Positions 16,926-25,521 of a stretch of DNA of 64,000 nucleotides are shown piece after piece. The notes beneath the pieces were generated by a model. That model was not told where the DNA came from. It searched no databases and saw only the letters and a program-made list of their open reading frames with translations. The position numbers and the translations under genes are program-made. The stretch is from GCA-002733465 sp039969155 (GTDB taxonomy: Bacteria > Pseudomonadota > Gammaproteobacteria > Enterobacterales > Kangiellaceae), in the NCBI GenBank assembly GCA_039969155.1, contig JBDVOJ010000095.1:157875-221874 (forward strand), written 5' to 3'. Position 1 is the first letter of the stretch. Each line of letters begins with the position of its first letter.

Positions 16926-18193
16926 GCTAGTAAAAATTCGTACCAGCGATCTAAAGAGTATTCGTAGTTTTCCATCACGGTGTTCCAAACAGCAACATGG
17001 CTAAACCGGTTCTCGTATGAACCGCCTCTGCGGACATCTCCGGCTGGGACCGAAATCTTTCCATCTGTTCCTTTTAAAGGGGTTTTTGTTGGTTTTCCAC
17101 CATACCAGTAATCCCATTCATTCGAACTGAGCAAACTTCTCGAACGCTCAGGGTTTGAAATGTAGTAACCTTGTCGAGCTATAAATGCACCAGCCCAACC
17201 GCTTAGCCACCAGTTCATGTACTCATAGGCCGCATCTTTAGTTTTGCCTTTGCATGCTCGTGATATACACATTACCCCGTGCCAGGCTCGATATCCCTCT
17301 TTGGGGGCAGCATAGGTCACCGGTGTACCTTGTCCATTTGCCATTGATACGCCTGGGGAGAACATGCTGCCAATTGCGGTTCGACCACTGGTCATAAACT
17401 CAGCCGATTGTGGGACTGTATTCCAGAAACCCGAAAAGTGTTTGTCGCGTTTATACTTTAATAAAACTTCAAATAGTTTGTCTAACTCCTCGATGGTCAT
17501 ATTACTAATATCGGTAAATTTGACAAACCCTCTGGCTTGAGCAGCTAGGGCTAAATCAAATAAACCAATGGTCGGGGCGTTGACGATACCAACTTTGCCA
17601 TGATGAGCAGGATCCAATAGCCAACCCCAGCTTTCGGTTTCGTAGGGTTTGCCTTTGGGAATTACATCAGTGTTATAACCAAAAGAATCAACATTATGTA
17701 CATAGGGTAAAAAGCTAATGTTCCCGGTAAAATTTGTACCGAGAGTTCCATCAGTTTGAACGTTGAGTATTTTATAGGGAGCATCTCCGACTCCGACCGG
17801 TGATTCTCCGCTAAGGCTACCTTTCTTGGATAACTGATTGATCTCGTTCCAATAGGTTAACTTTTCGGTTTTGATTGGTTGAATGGCGTTAGCTTGCCAG
17901 AGTGTCTTAATACTATCAGTCCATTGTTCATACAGATCAAATTCAGAAGGAGAAGTGGTCGCTTTTTGAATTAACTCACCTTCACCGCGAGCTTCGAAGA
18001 CTAAGTTAATTCCAAGATCTGCCATGGCTTTTTGACGAATCTCTTCTTGCAGAGTGACAATTGTTCCCATGACCCTGACAGTTGGTTTTAGATTTGCAAT
18101 AACGTACGGTGCGTTTATTGCGGCTGCCCCAATAGTCACCGCCTTGATACCTTGAGAAAGAAATTCTCTTCGTTTCATGGGCTTATCGGCCAT
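16922..18193 (-). CDS. Tat-exported extracellular solute-binding protein (PotD-like), kinase-linked
   Basis: The protein has 423 residues. The N terminus carries a twin-arginine signal (KRREFLSQG at about residues 6-14, then an alanine-rich hydrophobic core). The mature part is an ABC-type solute-binding fold of the polyamine/iron-binding type (LTYWNEINQL, FLPYVHNVDSFGYNTD, HHGKVGIVNAP, YEYMNWWLSGWAGAF). No ABC permease or ATPase lies next to it. Instead its stop overlaps the start of a hybrid histidine kinase, which suggests a sensory role analogous to TorT with TorS or LuxP with LuxQ. The Tat signal suggests folding, perhaps around a cofactor, before export. The ligand cannot be told from sequence. 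Confidence 0.85.
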   Translation of the reverse strand: MADKPMKRREFLSQGIKAVTIGAAAINAPYVIANLKPTVRVMGTIVTLQEEIRQKAMADLGINLVFEARGEGELIQKATTSPSEFDLYEQWTDSIKTLWQANAIQPIKTEKLTYWNEINQLSKKGSLSGESPVGVGDAPYKILNVQTDGTLGTNFTGNISFLPYVHNVDSFGYNTDVIPKGKPYETESWGWLLDPAHHGKVGIVNAPTIGLFDLALAAQARGFVKFTDISNMTIEELDKLFEVLLKYKRDKHFSGFWNTVPQSAEFMTSGRTAIGSMFSPGVSMANGQGTPVTYAAPKEGYRAWHGVMCISRACKGKTKDAAYEYMNWWLSGWAGAFIARQGYYISNPERSRSLLSSNEWDYWYGGKPTKTPLKGTDGKISVPAGDVRRGGSYENRFSHVAVWNTVMENYEYSLDRWYEFLLA

Positions 18194-18336
18194 TGGAGCT
18201 TTCCTTTGAAGTGAGATAACGACTAATTAAAGCTTAGTCTATGCACTCTAAATAGCAAGTATCACCAATCAGGATTTGGCGTCAATATATCAAAATGAGA
18301 TGTTGATTTGAGGGCTGAATAATGTTGCTAAAATAG

Positions 18337-18570
18337 CTAATAATGGGGGGGTAATTCAATGCCATCATTTTTTGCATTTGAGTCACCAATTTGTTCAACC
18401 TGAGAGACAACGCTTTCTAAAACTCGTGTTAATTTACGCAGATCGCTTTGCTGCTCAATTAGCGCCTGATTAAGCTCTTCAATCATATGATCTTGAAAGG
18501 TTATTTTTGTTTCAAGCTCTTCGATTCTCTGTATGAACAGGCTTTCGCTGTTTAGATCTTTGGATGTCAT
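18337..18570 (-). CDS. slyX: SlyX homologue
   Basis: This is a 77-residue coiled-coil protein. The segment RIEELETKITFQDHMIEELN and the terminal L-P-P-H-Y match SlyX, a small conserved gammaproteobacterial protein of unknown role originally found near slyD. It starts immediately after the stop of the glutathione peroxidase gene, so they are co-transcribed. Confidence 0.88.
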   Translation of the reverse strand: MTSKDLNSESLFIQRIEELETKITFQDHMIEELNQALIEQQSDLRKLTRVLESVVSQVEQIGDSNAKNDGIELPPHY

Positions 18571-19068
18571 TTAGAGTAATTCTTCTATTTGTTTAGCTAA
18601 GTTTTCGGGTTTATCTTTTGGCGCAAAACGTTTTACCACCCGACCATCTCTATTGACTAAAAACTTTGTAAAGTTCCATTTTATGGATTTTGAACCTAAA
18701 ACACCTGGTGCCTGAGTTTTTAAGTAATCAAATAGTGGTGCGGCATTGTCACCGTTAACCTCTATTTTTTTGAAAAGCGGAAAACTGGTGCTGAAATTTA
18801 AGTCGCAAAAGCTCTGAATGGCTTGCTCATCACCAGGTTCCTGTTTACCAAACTGGTTGCATGGAAAACCCAATACTGAGAAACCCTTATCCGCGTAATC
18901 CTGTTGTAGTTTTTCTAGTCCTTCATATTGAGGGGTAAAACCACATTTACTGGCAGTATTGACGATTAGTAACACTTTATTTTTGAATTCTGACATCATT
19001 GTAGGCTGGCCTTTGATATCATCTGCAGCAAACTGGTAAATCGAATCAGTGGTTTGTTGTTCGGACAT
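18571..19068 (-). CDS. glutathione peroxidase family protein (cysteine type)
   Basis: The product has 165 residues. The active-site motif is VNTASKCGFT with peroxidatic Cys42 in place of selenocysteine. GFPCNQFGKQEPG and IKWNFTKFLVNRDG complete the Gln/Trp/Asn catalytic set. Bacterial members (BtuE type) reduce peroxides, usually with thioredoxin. It is the first gene of a pair with slyX and lies divergent from the M28 peptidase gene. Confidence 0.92.
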   Translation of the reverse strand: MSEQQTTDSIYQFAADDIKGQPTMMSEFKNKVLLIVNTASKCGFTPQYEGLEKLQQDYADKGFSVLGFPCNQFGKQEPGDEQAIQSFCDLNFSTSFPLFKKIEVNGDNAAPLFDYLKTQAPGVLGSKSIKWNFTKFLVNRDGRVVKRFAPKDKPENLAKQIEELL

Positions 19069-19196
19069 GATTATTCACTTTGTTTCGTCGAATAGTATAA
19101 ACATCTTACACTTAATTAAGCATTTTGATAAGCTGCGCAGCAATCAATTGATTTACTAAAATGACCAACACTCGCTGTCCTAGGGGAAACACATAA

Positions 19197-20618
19197 ATGT
19201 CCACGAAAATTTTAGCCTATATATCATTCATAATGGTTAATTCAGTCATTATCAACACATCTTTTGCAGAACAACCTGCCTTGCTGACCGAGCAACAATT
19301 GAAGCAGGTCAAACAGGTAAGGCAGGCTGCGTTAAAAAGCAATTTGGGTTATGAAATTCTCGAGTCCTTAACCACAGAAGTTGGGCCAAGAATGGCAGGA
19401 ACCCCGCAAGATACTATGGCTGTTAATTGGGCAATCGCCAAGTTTAAAGCGTTGGGGTTCGATAAAGTATGGAAGGAGCCAGTGACATTTCCCACGTGGA
19501 TCAGAGGTGAAGAGTCCGCAGAAGTTATTTCACCATTCCCACAACCACTGCATATTACAGCTCTGGGTGGAACAGTAGGAACCGGAAAAAATGGTGTAAT
19601 GGCTGAGCTGGTTCATTTTAAAACTCTAGATGATTTGAAAAAAGCTGATGCCAAGGATGTTAAGGGGAAAATTGTTTTTGTTAGCAATAAAATGGAGCGA
19701 ACTAAAAATGGCGCAGGCTACGGTAAGGCGGTTGCAGCTCGAGGGAGCGGTGCCGTAGAGGGCGCCAAAAAAGGTGCTATTGCAGTCTTAATTCGATCCA
19801 TAGGTACAGACTCACACCGAATGCCGCATACTGGTTTGATGCGTTATGCGGACGATGTCATCAAGATCCCGGCTGCAGCACTTTCAAACCCGGACGCCGA
19901 TCAATTGGTCAGAATGTTAGAACGCAAAATTAAGCTAAAGATAAAACTTGTTTTGGGCGCTACAGCTGGACCAGAATTCACATCCTACAATGTCATTGGA
20001 GAAATGACCGGTTCGGAGAAGCCCGATGAAGTGGTTATTCTTGGTGGGCATTTAGATTCATGGGATTTAGGTACAGGCGCTGTAGATGATGGGGCTGGAG
20101 TAGCAATTACCATGGCCGCTGCAAAACTTATCAGCGAGCAAAAAATAAAGCATCGACGCAGTATTCGAGTTATTTTATGGGCTAACGAAGAGCAAGGGTT
20201 AATTGGTGCGCGCGCTTATGCAAACGCCCATAAAAATGAACTTGACCAGCATATAATTGGTGCTGAATCTGACTTTGGTGCCGGTCGAATATATTCATTT
20301 TCTTCGTTAGTAACCGAACAAGACCTACCATTCATTGATCAAATGGAAAGCATGTTTAAACCATTAGGGATAAGTCGAGGCAATAATAAGGCCGGACCTG
20401 GACCTGATCTAATTCCATTATACGCCTTAGGCATGCCGGTATTTAGGCTGGCACAAGATGGTACTGACTATTTCGATTTACATCATACCGCAGATGATAC
20501 TTTAGATAAGGTTGACCCAAAGGCAATCGCTCAGAATGTTGCTGCGTATAGCGTATATGCATTAATGACTGCACAGTATGAGGGTGGTTTAAAACGGCCC
20601 CAAAAGGAAGAAAAATAA
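19197..20618 (+). CDS. secreted M28 family metallopeptidase (carboxypeptidase Q-like)
   Basis: The protein has 473 residues with a signal peptide (about residues 1-24, ending SFAEQ). About residues 125-260 form a PA-like lid domain, and the M28 di-zinc core follows: His285 and Asp287 in GGHLDSWD, Asp297 in GAVDDGAG, the catalytic and ligand glutamates in WANEEQGL, and the late H-H-T-A-D-D-T-L-D motif. This arrangement is typical of periplasmic or extracellular dipeptidases and aminopeptidases resembling plasma glutamate carboxypeptidase. The last base of its stop codon is the first base of the next start (TAATG), so translation is coupled to the enoyl-CoA hydratase gene. Confidence 0.9.
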   Translation: MSTKILAYISFIMVNSVIINTSFAEQPALLTEQQLKQVKQVRQAALKSNLGYEILESLTTEVGPRMAGTPQDTMAVNWAIAKFKALGFDKVWKEPVTFPTWIRGEESAEVISPFPQPLHITALGGTVGTGKNGVMAELVHFKTLDDLKKADAKDVKGKIVFVSNKMERTKNGAGYGKAVAARGSGAVEGAKKGAIAVLIRSIGTDSHRMPHTGLMRYADDVIKIPAAALSNPDADQLVRMLERKIKLKIKLVLGATAGPEFTSYNVIGEMTGSEKPDEVVILGGHLDSWDLGTGAVDDGAGVAITMAAAKLISEQKIKHRRSIRVILWANEEQGLIGARAYANAHKNELDQHIIGAESDFGAGRIYSFSSLVTEQDLPFIDQMESMFKPLGISRGNNKAGPGPDLIPLYALGMPVFRLAQDGTDYFDLHHTADDTLDKVDPKAIAQNVAAYSVYALMTAQYEGGLKRPQKEEK

Positions 20619-21364
20619 TGAACACAAATGAAATTTTTGCGGCACTTTCTGGCGAAGTTTACGAAATTCAGATCGCTCGTGGGGACAAAATGAATGCGCT
20701 AACGGACGCAATGTATGGGTCGTTAGTGGAGCAGTTAAACTATGCCGACAATGACACTAATACCAAAGTCATTCTATTAAGAAGCGATAATCAGCATTTT
20801 AGTGCAGGCAACGACTTAGCAGATTTTTTAGAAAATGATTTTAATGATGATAGCAATGTAGTGAAGTTTTTGAAGGCTTTGGCACGATTACAAAAACCTT
20901 TGATTTGTGCCGTCGGCGGTGCAGCTGTTGGTATTGGCACAACCATGCTTTTACATTGTGATTTAGTTTTTGCCTCGGCTGATACAAAGTTTTCTGTTCC
21001 ATTTATTAAGCTCGGTTTGACCCCAGAAGGGGGTTCATCGCTGCTTTTACGGCAACGCTGTGGAACTGCAAAGGCCAACGAGTGGCTGTTGACTGGCAAA
21101 ACCTTTTTGGCAGAAGAAGCTCTTAATGCAGGACTCGTAAACAGTGTAGAGGCTGATATCGAAAGCACTTGGAAAACCGCGATGGAAACTGCGCAAGGAC
21201 TGGCTAGGAACTCAAAAGAAGTGCTGATTGAAACTAAGAAATTGCTTAAGCAAGAGTACGTTGAAACTGTGATAGAAGTAATGAAGAAAGAAGCTAATGT
21301 TTTCGCCGAGCGCTTACAATCTGAAGAAGCTAAAGCGGCTTTTAACGCATTTTTGAAGCGATAG
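20618..21364 (+). CDS. enoyl-CoA hydratase/isomerase family protein
   Basis: This is a 248-residue crotonase-fold enzyme. The oxyanion-hole segments are FSAGNDLADF (about residues 58-67) and GAAVGIGTTMLLHCD (about residues 101-115); P-E-G-G-S-S follows at the usual place. The substrate is not predictable; an isomerase or hydratase of a fatty or amino-acid acyl-CoA is likely. Its start overlaps the stop of the M28 peptidase gene, an unusual pairing of a secreted peptidase with a cytoplasmic CoA enzyme. Confidence 0.88.
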   Translation: MNTNEIFAALSGEVYEIQIARGDKMNALTDAMYGSLVEQLNYADNDTNTKVILLRSDNQHFSAGNDLADFLENDFNDDSNVVKFLKALARLQKPLICAVGGAAVGIGTTMLLHCDLVFASADTKFSVPFIKLGLTPEGGSSLLLRQRCGTAKANEWLLTGKTFLAEEALNAGLVNSVEADIESTWKTAMETAQGLARNSKEVLIETKKLLKQEYVETVIEVMKKEANVFAERLQSEEAKAAFNAFLKR

Positions 21365-21378
21365 TGTTTTTACTATTT

Positions 21379-21406
21379 GGCCAGCTTGTTAGTTTTGAAG
21401 CTGGCC
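21379..21406. terminator. hairpin between convergent genes
   Basis: GGCCAGCTT pairs perfectly with AAGCTGGCC around a 10-nt loop. A T tract lies about 12 nt further right and is weak, so intrinsic termination is probable rather than certain. Confidence 0.5.
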
Positions 21407-21423
21407 TAGGCTGTGGCAATTTT

Positions 21424-22812
21424 TTAAATCAGCAAATAGCAAACCAAAGTAATCAATACCACTCCAATTAAATTTAGTGCAAATCCGTTCCTTACCATTT
21501 GTTCAATAGTGATTTTTTCACTGCCGTAAACTATCGCATTTGGCGCAGTAGCAACCGGCAACATAAACGCGCAACTGGCGCTCATCGCGGCTGGAACCAT
21601 TAGTAATGCAGGATCAATATCAGCAGCGATAGCCGCTGCTGCTAGAATCGGCATCATTAATGCCGTGGTTGCAGTGTTGCTGGTCATTTCCGTCATAAAA
21701 ATAACTGTGATAGAGATTAACGCAATAATCAGTATTTCTGGGAGTACCGTGACACCTGATAAGTAATTGCCTATTAGCGCACTGAGTCCGCTCGCGCCGA
21801 ATGCTTTGGCAATACAAATTCCCCCTGCAAACAATAATAAAACTCCCCAAGGGATTTTATTGGCTGTTTCCCAATTTAAAAGCCGACCTTGTTTGCCATT
21901 AACTTTGTTTCCATCAGGAACAATAAACATTGCTATACAGGCCAATAGCGCGACACTGGCATCGTTGGCCTTGGGTAAACCAAGCAAGCTGCTCCAGCCT
22001 CCAAACGGCTGTTGTCGAGTGACCCATAGTAAGGCTGTTATCGCAAATACGGTTAAAACCCGTTTCTCAACAGTCGTCCACCGCCCTGTTTGAGGGACTT
22101 CAATATTGAGATTCTTAGGCAGTCCGCGGGTGATCCATAACATTGCTAATGGAATAAAAAGTAGCACTAATGGAATTCCCCATTTCATCCAATCTAGAAA
22201 CCCAATATCACTATTGGTAGCCTCGTTGTAGGTAGACATAAACAAGGCGTTTGGCGGGGTTCCAATTGGAGTGCCGATACCACCAATGCTGGCAGAATAG
22301 GCAATACCGAGTAACAACGCCGCCGTGAGGCGAGGATTATTGACGCTCTCTACGGTGGCGAGTGCAACCGGTAACAGCATCAAAGTGGTGGCCGTATTTG
22401 AAATCCACATACTTAATACCGCTGAGGCGACCATAAATCCCATCACCAAATGCCTTGGTGAATGGCTGCCAAATAAATTAACCATCATCAAGGCTATTCT
22501 TTTATGAGCTCCCGAATACGCCATGGACTGAGATAATATGAAGCCCCCGAGTAATAGCAATATGAGTGGATGCCCATAAGATTGACCAACTTCATTAGCG
22601 GTTAAAATTCCTGTCATTGTGAATACTGCTAACGGAATTAACGAGGTAATAGGAATAGGAATTGGCTCAAATATCCACCAGAGAGCGCAAAGTAAGGTGA
22701 CACAGGCAACGATAATAATAGGTGTCTCAATCGTTAGCCATTTTAGGAGTAATCCCAATAGTATAGCTAGTAGCGGCGCTGCCCATAAAAAATGCTTTTT
22801 AACTTCAGCCAT
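21424..22812 (-). CDS. DASS/SLC13 family sodium-dependent anion transporter
   Basis: This is a 462-residue polytopic inner-membrane protein with about 11-12 hydrophobic segments. Two S-N-T motifs, WISNTATTLMLLP in the first half and MTSNTATTALMMP in the second, form the inverted-repeat substrate and sodium sites of the DASS family, as in VcINDY. The preceding GGIGTPIGTPPN loop is also typical. C4-dicarboxylates, citrate or sulfate are possible substrates; sequence alone does not decide. It converges on the enoyl-CoA hydratase gene. Confidence 0.92.
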   Translation of the reverse strand: MAEVKKHFLWAAPLLAILLGLLLKWLTIETPIIIVACVTLLCALWWIFEPIPIPITSLIPLAVFTMTGILTANEVGQSYGHPLILLLLGGFILSQSMAYSGAHKRIALMMVNLFGSHSPRHLVMGFMVASAVLSMWISNTATTLMLLPVALATVESVNNPRLTAALLLGIAYSASIGGIGTPIGTPPNALFMSTYNEATNSDIGFLDWMKWGIPLVLLFIPLAMLWITRGLPKNLNIEVPQTGRWTTVEKRVLTVFAITALLWVTRQQPFGGWSSLLGLPKANDASVALLACIAMFIVPDGNKVNGKQGRLLNWETANKIPWGVLLLFAGGICIAKAFGASGLSALIGNYLSGVTVLPEILIIALISITVIFMTEMTSNTATTALMMPILAAAAIAADIDPALLMVPAAMSASCAFMLPVATAPNAIVYGSEKITIEQMVRNGFALNLIGVVLITLVCYLLI

Positions 22813-22992
22813 GTGTTAACTCAGATCCCAAGGGTGATTGGTTTATTGTTTTTTGAACGGTGATTACTAATAAAGCTAATTAATTAGCATAAGATTTATT
22901 CTTATTATTCTAATTAGGTCTACAATTAAGATGGTAATCATATATTAAAACCAAAATAAAACTAATAATAATTCCAAAATAGAGTTTTTTGA

Positions 22993-23646
22993 ATGAGAGT
23001 TGAAGAATTAGGACTGACATTTGGAGATACGCTGCAAATCCAGATTGGAGATAATAACGAGCAGCGCTATCCAGTAAAGTTTATTGGTATAAACCCTGCA
23101 GCAAGTATTATTGTGTCTGCTCCTATTACGGGCAAAGACAAAATATACTTTGTTAGGGAAGGACAGATGGTGACACTTCGCTTTATGGTAAAAAACGTCG
23201 TCTCAGGTTTTTCTACTCGAGTGATGCTAACACGTGGACAGCCCTATCCATACTTACACCTAGAGATCCCAAAAGAAGTTCAAACCGTCGAAGTACGCAA
23301 GGAAGTTAGAGTTGAAACCGATATCGATGCTACCATTATCAATAAGACTCATAATTCACCGGCACTGACCGCTAAAATGCTTAATTTGAGCTGTTCTGGA
23401 GGTAGAATTGAGTCTAAGTCAAAAGTCGCGTTAATGGGGAATCTATTAAACATCACGATGCCTTTGACGATAGACCACTTCGAACGTATTGTAACTATGA
23501 ACTGTGCGGTCTCTTATGTAAAAGAGGATGAAAAGAACCATTCATTCCTTTACGGCGTAAATATTGAAGAAATTGATGATGATGACAGTGTTTTTCTAAG
23601 AGGTTTTATTTATCAAGAACTCTTGCGCAGTATGCATATGATTTAG
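22993..23646 (+). CDS. PilZ-domain protein with YcgR-like N-terminal domain
   Basis: The protein has 217 residues. About residues 1-100 form a YcgR-type beta domain. A PilZ domain follows with the c-di-GMP motifs RKEVRVETD (R-x-x-x-R, about residues 102-110) and NLSCSGGRI (D/N-x-S-x-x-G, about residues 135-143). Such proteins bind cyclic di-GMP and slow flagellar rotation or alter surface behaviour. No flagellar genes are in the window. An AT-rich leader of about 180 bp separates it from the divergent DASS gene. Confidence 0.88.
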   Translation: MRVEELGLTFGDTLQIQIGDNNEQRYPVKFIGINPAASIIVSAPITGKDKIYFVREGQMVTLRFMVKNVVSGFSTRVMLTRGQPYPYLHLEIPKEVQTVEVRKEVRVETDIDATIINKTHNSPALTAKMLNLSCSGGRIESKSKVALMGNLLNITMPLTIDHFERIVTMNCAVSYVKEDEKNHSFLYGVNIEEIDDDDSVFLRGFIYQELLRSMHMI

Positions 23647-23686
23647 GGTTACCTAAGCGAAGTTATACAGCAATCAATTAAATATA

Positions 23687-23710
23687 AAAAGGGCCTATAA
23701 AGGCCCTTTT
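23687..23710. terminator. bidirectional terminator between PilZ gene and trxB
   Basis: AAAAGGGCCT pairs with AGGCCCTTTT, a perfect 10-bp stem around ATAA, with T/A runs on both sides. Confidence 0.9.
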
Positions 23711-23728
23711 GGTTTGATGTCTTTGTGA

Positions 23729-24682
23729 TCAACCCTGGGAATCTAGGAATTTCTCAGCATCTAACGCTGCCATGCATCCAGCGCCTGCAGACGTGATGGC
23801 TTGTTTGTATACTTGATCCGCAACATCTCCAGCAGCATAAACGCCTTCAATACTAGTTTGGGTAGCATTGCCTTGAAGGCCACTTTGAACCGTAATGTAA
23901 CCATTTTTCATGTCGAGTTGACCGGCAAAAATATCGGTATTTGGTTTGTGTCCGATGGCGATAAACACACCATCTACAGTCAATGGTGAAACGCTCTGAT
24001 CTTTGGTACTTTTGATATTTATTCCAGTGACGCCCATATTATCTCCAACCACTTCTTCCAGTGTATTATCCCAATGGATGGTCACGTTGCCATTTTTAGC
24101 TTTCTCAAATAGGTGATCTTGAAGAATCTTCTCACTTCTAAGCGAGTCACGTCGGTGTACTAAGTGAACTTCAGATGCAATGTTAGAAAGGTAAAGTGCT
24201 TCTTCTACCGCTGTATTGCCTCCTCCGATAACCGCAACCGGTTTATTGCGATAGAAAAAACCATCACAAGTGGCACATGCGGATACTCCTTTACCTTTAA
24301 ACGCCTCTTCAGACTCAAGCCCTAAATACATAGCCGATGCGCCAGTGGCTATAACTAATGCATCCGCTGTATACACACCTTGATCACCTGTTAGAGTGAA
24401 CGGACGTTTAGTTAGTTCAGCCGTGTGAATATGGTCAAAGATAATCTCCGTACCAAATCTAACTGCATGCTTTTCCATGCGCTCCATCAATTCAGGGCCC
24501 TGCACACCTTCATTATCACCTGGCCAGTTATCGACATCGGTGGTAGTCGTCAATTGACCACCTTTTTCCATTCCGGTGATGATGACTGGTTCTAGATTGG
24601 CGCGAGCACCATAAACAGCAGCAGAATAACCTGCAGGGCCAGAGCCAAGAATAAGCAGTTTGCAGTGACGAGATTGAGACAT
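23729..24682 (-). CDS. trxB: thioredoxin reductase
   Basis: This flavoprotein of 317 residues reduces thioredoxin with NADPH. Start ATG 24682 was chosen over an upstream in-frame TTG because GGAG lies 6-9 nt before it and the protein then begins like its homologues. FAD site: GSGPAGYSAA (about residues 13-22). Redox-active pair: Cys136 and Cys139 (CATC). NADPH site: GGGNTAVEEALYLS. Second FAD motif: GVYAAGDVAD. In E. coli trxB neighbours lrp and ftsK, as here. Confidence 0.97.
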   Translation of the reverse strand: MSQSRHCKLLILGSGPAGYSAAVYGARANLEPVIITGMEKGGQLTTTTDVDNWPGDNEGVQGPELMERMEKHAVRFGTEIIFDHIHTAELTKRPFTLTGDQGVYTADALVIATGASAMYLGLESEEAFKGKGVSACATCDGFFYRNKPVAVIGGGNTAVEEALYLSNIASEVHLVHRRDSLRSEKILQDHLFEKAKNGNVTIHWDNTLEEVVGDNMGVTGINIKSTKDQSVSPLTVDGVFIAIGHKPNTDIFAGQLDMKNGYITVQSGLQGNATQTSIEGVYAAGDVADQVYKQAITSAGAGCMAALDAEKFLDSQG

Positions 24683-24811
24683 GGTTAACTCCAAGGTGAA
24701 ATCTTTATTAATAATTAAGTGTTGAGTCGACTTATTGATTTACAAGTCGATTGAATAAGCGAATTTTAGGGTGGTTTACTACATTCTACAAGGGACAAAC
24801 CACAATGTTTA

Positions 24812-25348
24812 TTACCACATCAAATCATCAGGGATTTGGTAATCTGCATAAGGGTCATCTTCTTCAATTTCTTCGGCAGGGGTATCCAATGCGATTATGG
24901 CTGTTTCAGAGCGCTGAGCAATTTTTTCAGCGATTTTGCTGGGTACAAGGTGGTACTGGTTGCCGTCTTTAGCAATTGCTAGTAATCCGTTAGATAAGTG
25001 TTTGTGAATTTGATTAGACACTTCAATTTTCTTTATTTTATTGCTATCCGTAAAATTGAACGTTATTTGCGGTTTTCCCGTTGGCTGACTATTGCTGGTA
25101 ATTAATTGCTTAATTTGCGCTTGTATGGCTTTTTGCTCTGCTTGTCGATTCTTTTCTTGATTCAGTTGGCGTGCTTTTTCCGCTTGTTCGGCCATCAATT
25201 TTTCCGCCGCAACTTTATCTTCATCAATCACGTCTAGTTTGTGTTTACGACTGATTTTAGCCTGTTTTCGTTTTTGGCTTTTGGCTTGAACAGCTTTGTT
25301 TTTGGAAACTAGTCCGGCCTTTAACAATTGGTCTTGAAGAGATGACAT
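24812..25348 (-). CDS. DUF2058 family protein (YaiL-like)
   Basis: This is a 178-residue soluble protein. It opens S-L-Q-D-Q-L-L-K-A-G-L-V, followed by a highly basic, helical Lys/Gln/Ala-rich stretch (about residues 20-90) and a compact C-terminal domain (YHLVPSKIAEKIAQR). This layout is that of DUF2058, annotated in E. coli as YaiL and sometimes described as nucleoprotein-associated. The basic coiled segment suggests RNA or DNA binding, but function is unproven. Confidence 0.88.
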   Translation of the reverse strand: MSSLQDQLLKAGLVSKNKAVQAKSQKRKQAKISRKHKLDVIDEDKVAAEKLMAEQAEKARQLNQEKNRQAEQKAIQAQIKQLITSNSQPTGKPQITFNFTDSNKIKKIEVSNQIHKHLSNGLLAIAKDGNQYHLVPSKIAEKIAQRSETAIIALDTPAEEIEEDDPYADYQIPDDLMW

Positions 25349-25472
25349 GGCGGTTTTCTAATTAAGTGTTTATAGCCGTTATTATAAGGTTAATTCTCTG
25401 GGTTTAAACCCTTGGCGGTAATAAATTGTGTCAAGCGATAGGGGAAATTGTTACGAGGGTTAATTTTTAAAC

Positions 25473-25505
25473 AAAAAAAAGGACGAGGTTGCGCTCGTCC
25501 TTTTT
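25473..25505 (-). terminator. rho-independent terminator of ald
   Basis: On the minus strand GGACGAG pairs with CTCGTCC (7 bp, extended by A-T pairs) around a 6-nt loop, followed by a run of eight T residues. Confidence 0.9.
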
Positions 25506-25521
25506 ACGAGTCTATTTAGAT

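Noticed and set aside
16926..16988. A 21-residue extension of the hybrid kinase into the binding-protein gene
   Set aside because: The ATGA overlap at 16922-16925 is a classic coupled start, and the extension would reuse the coding end of the binding protein.
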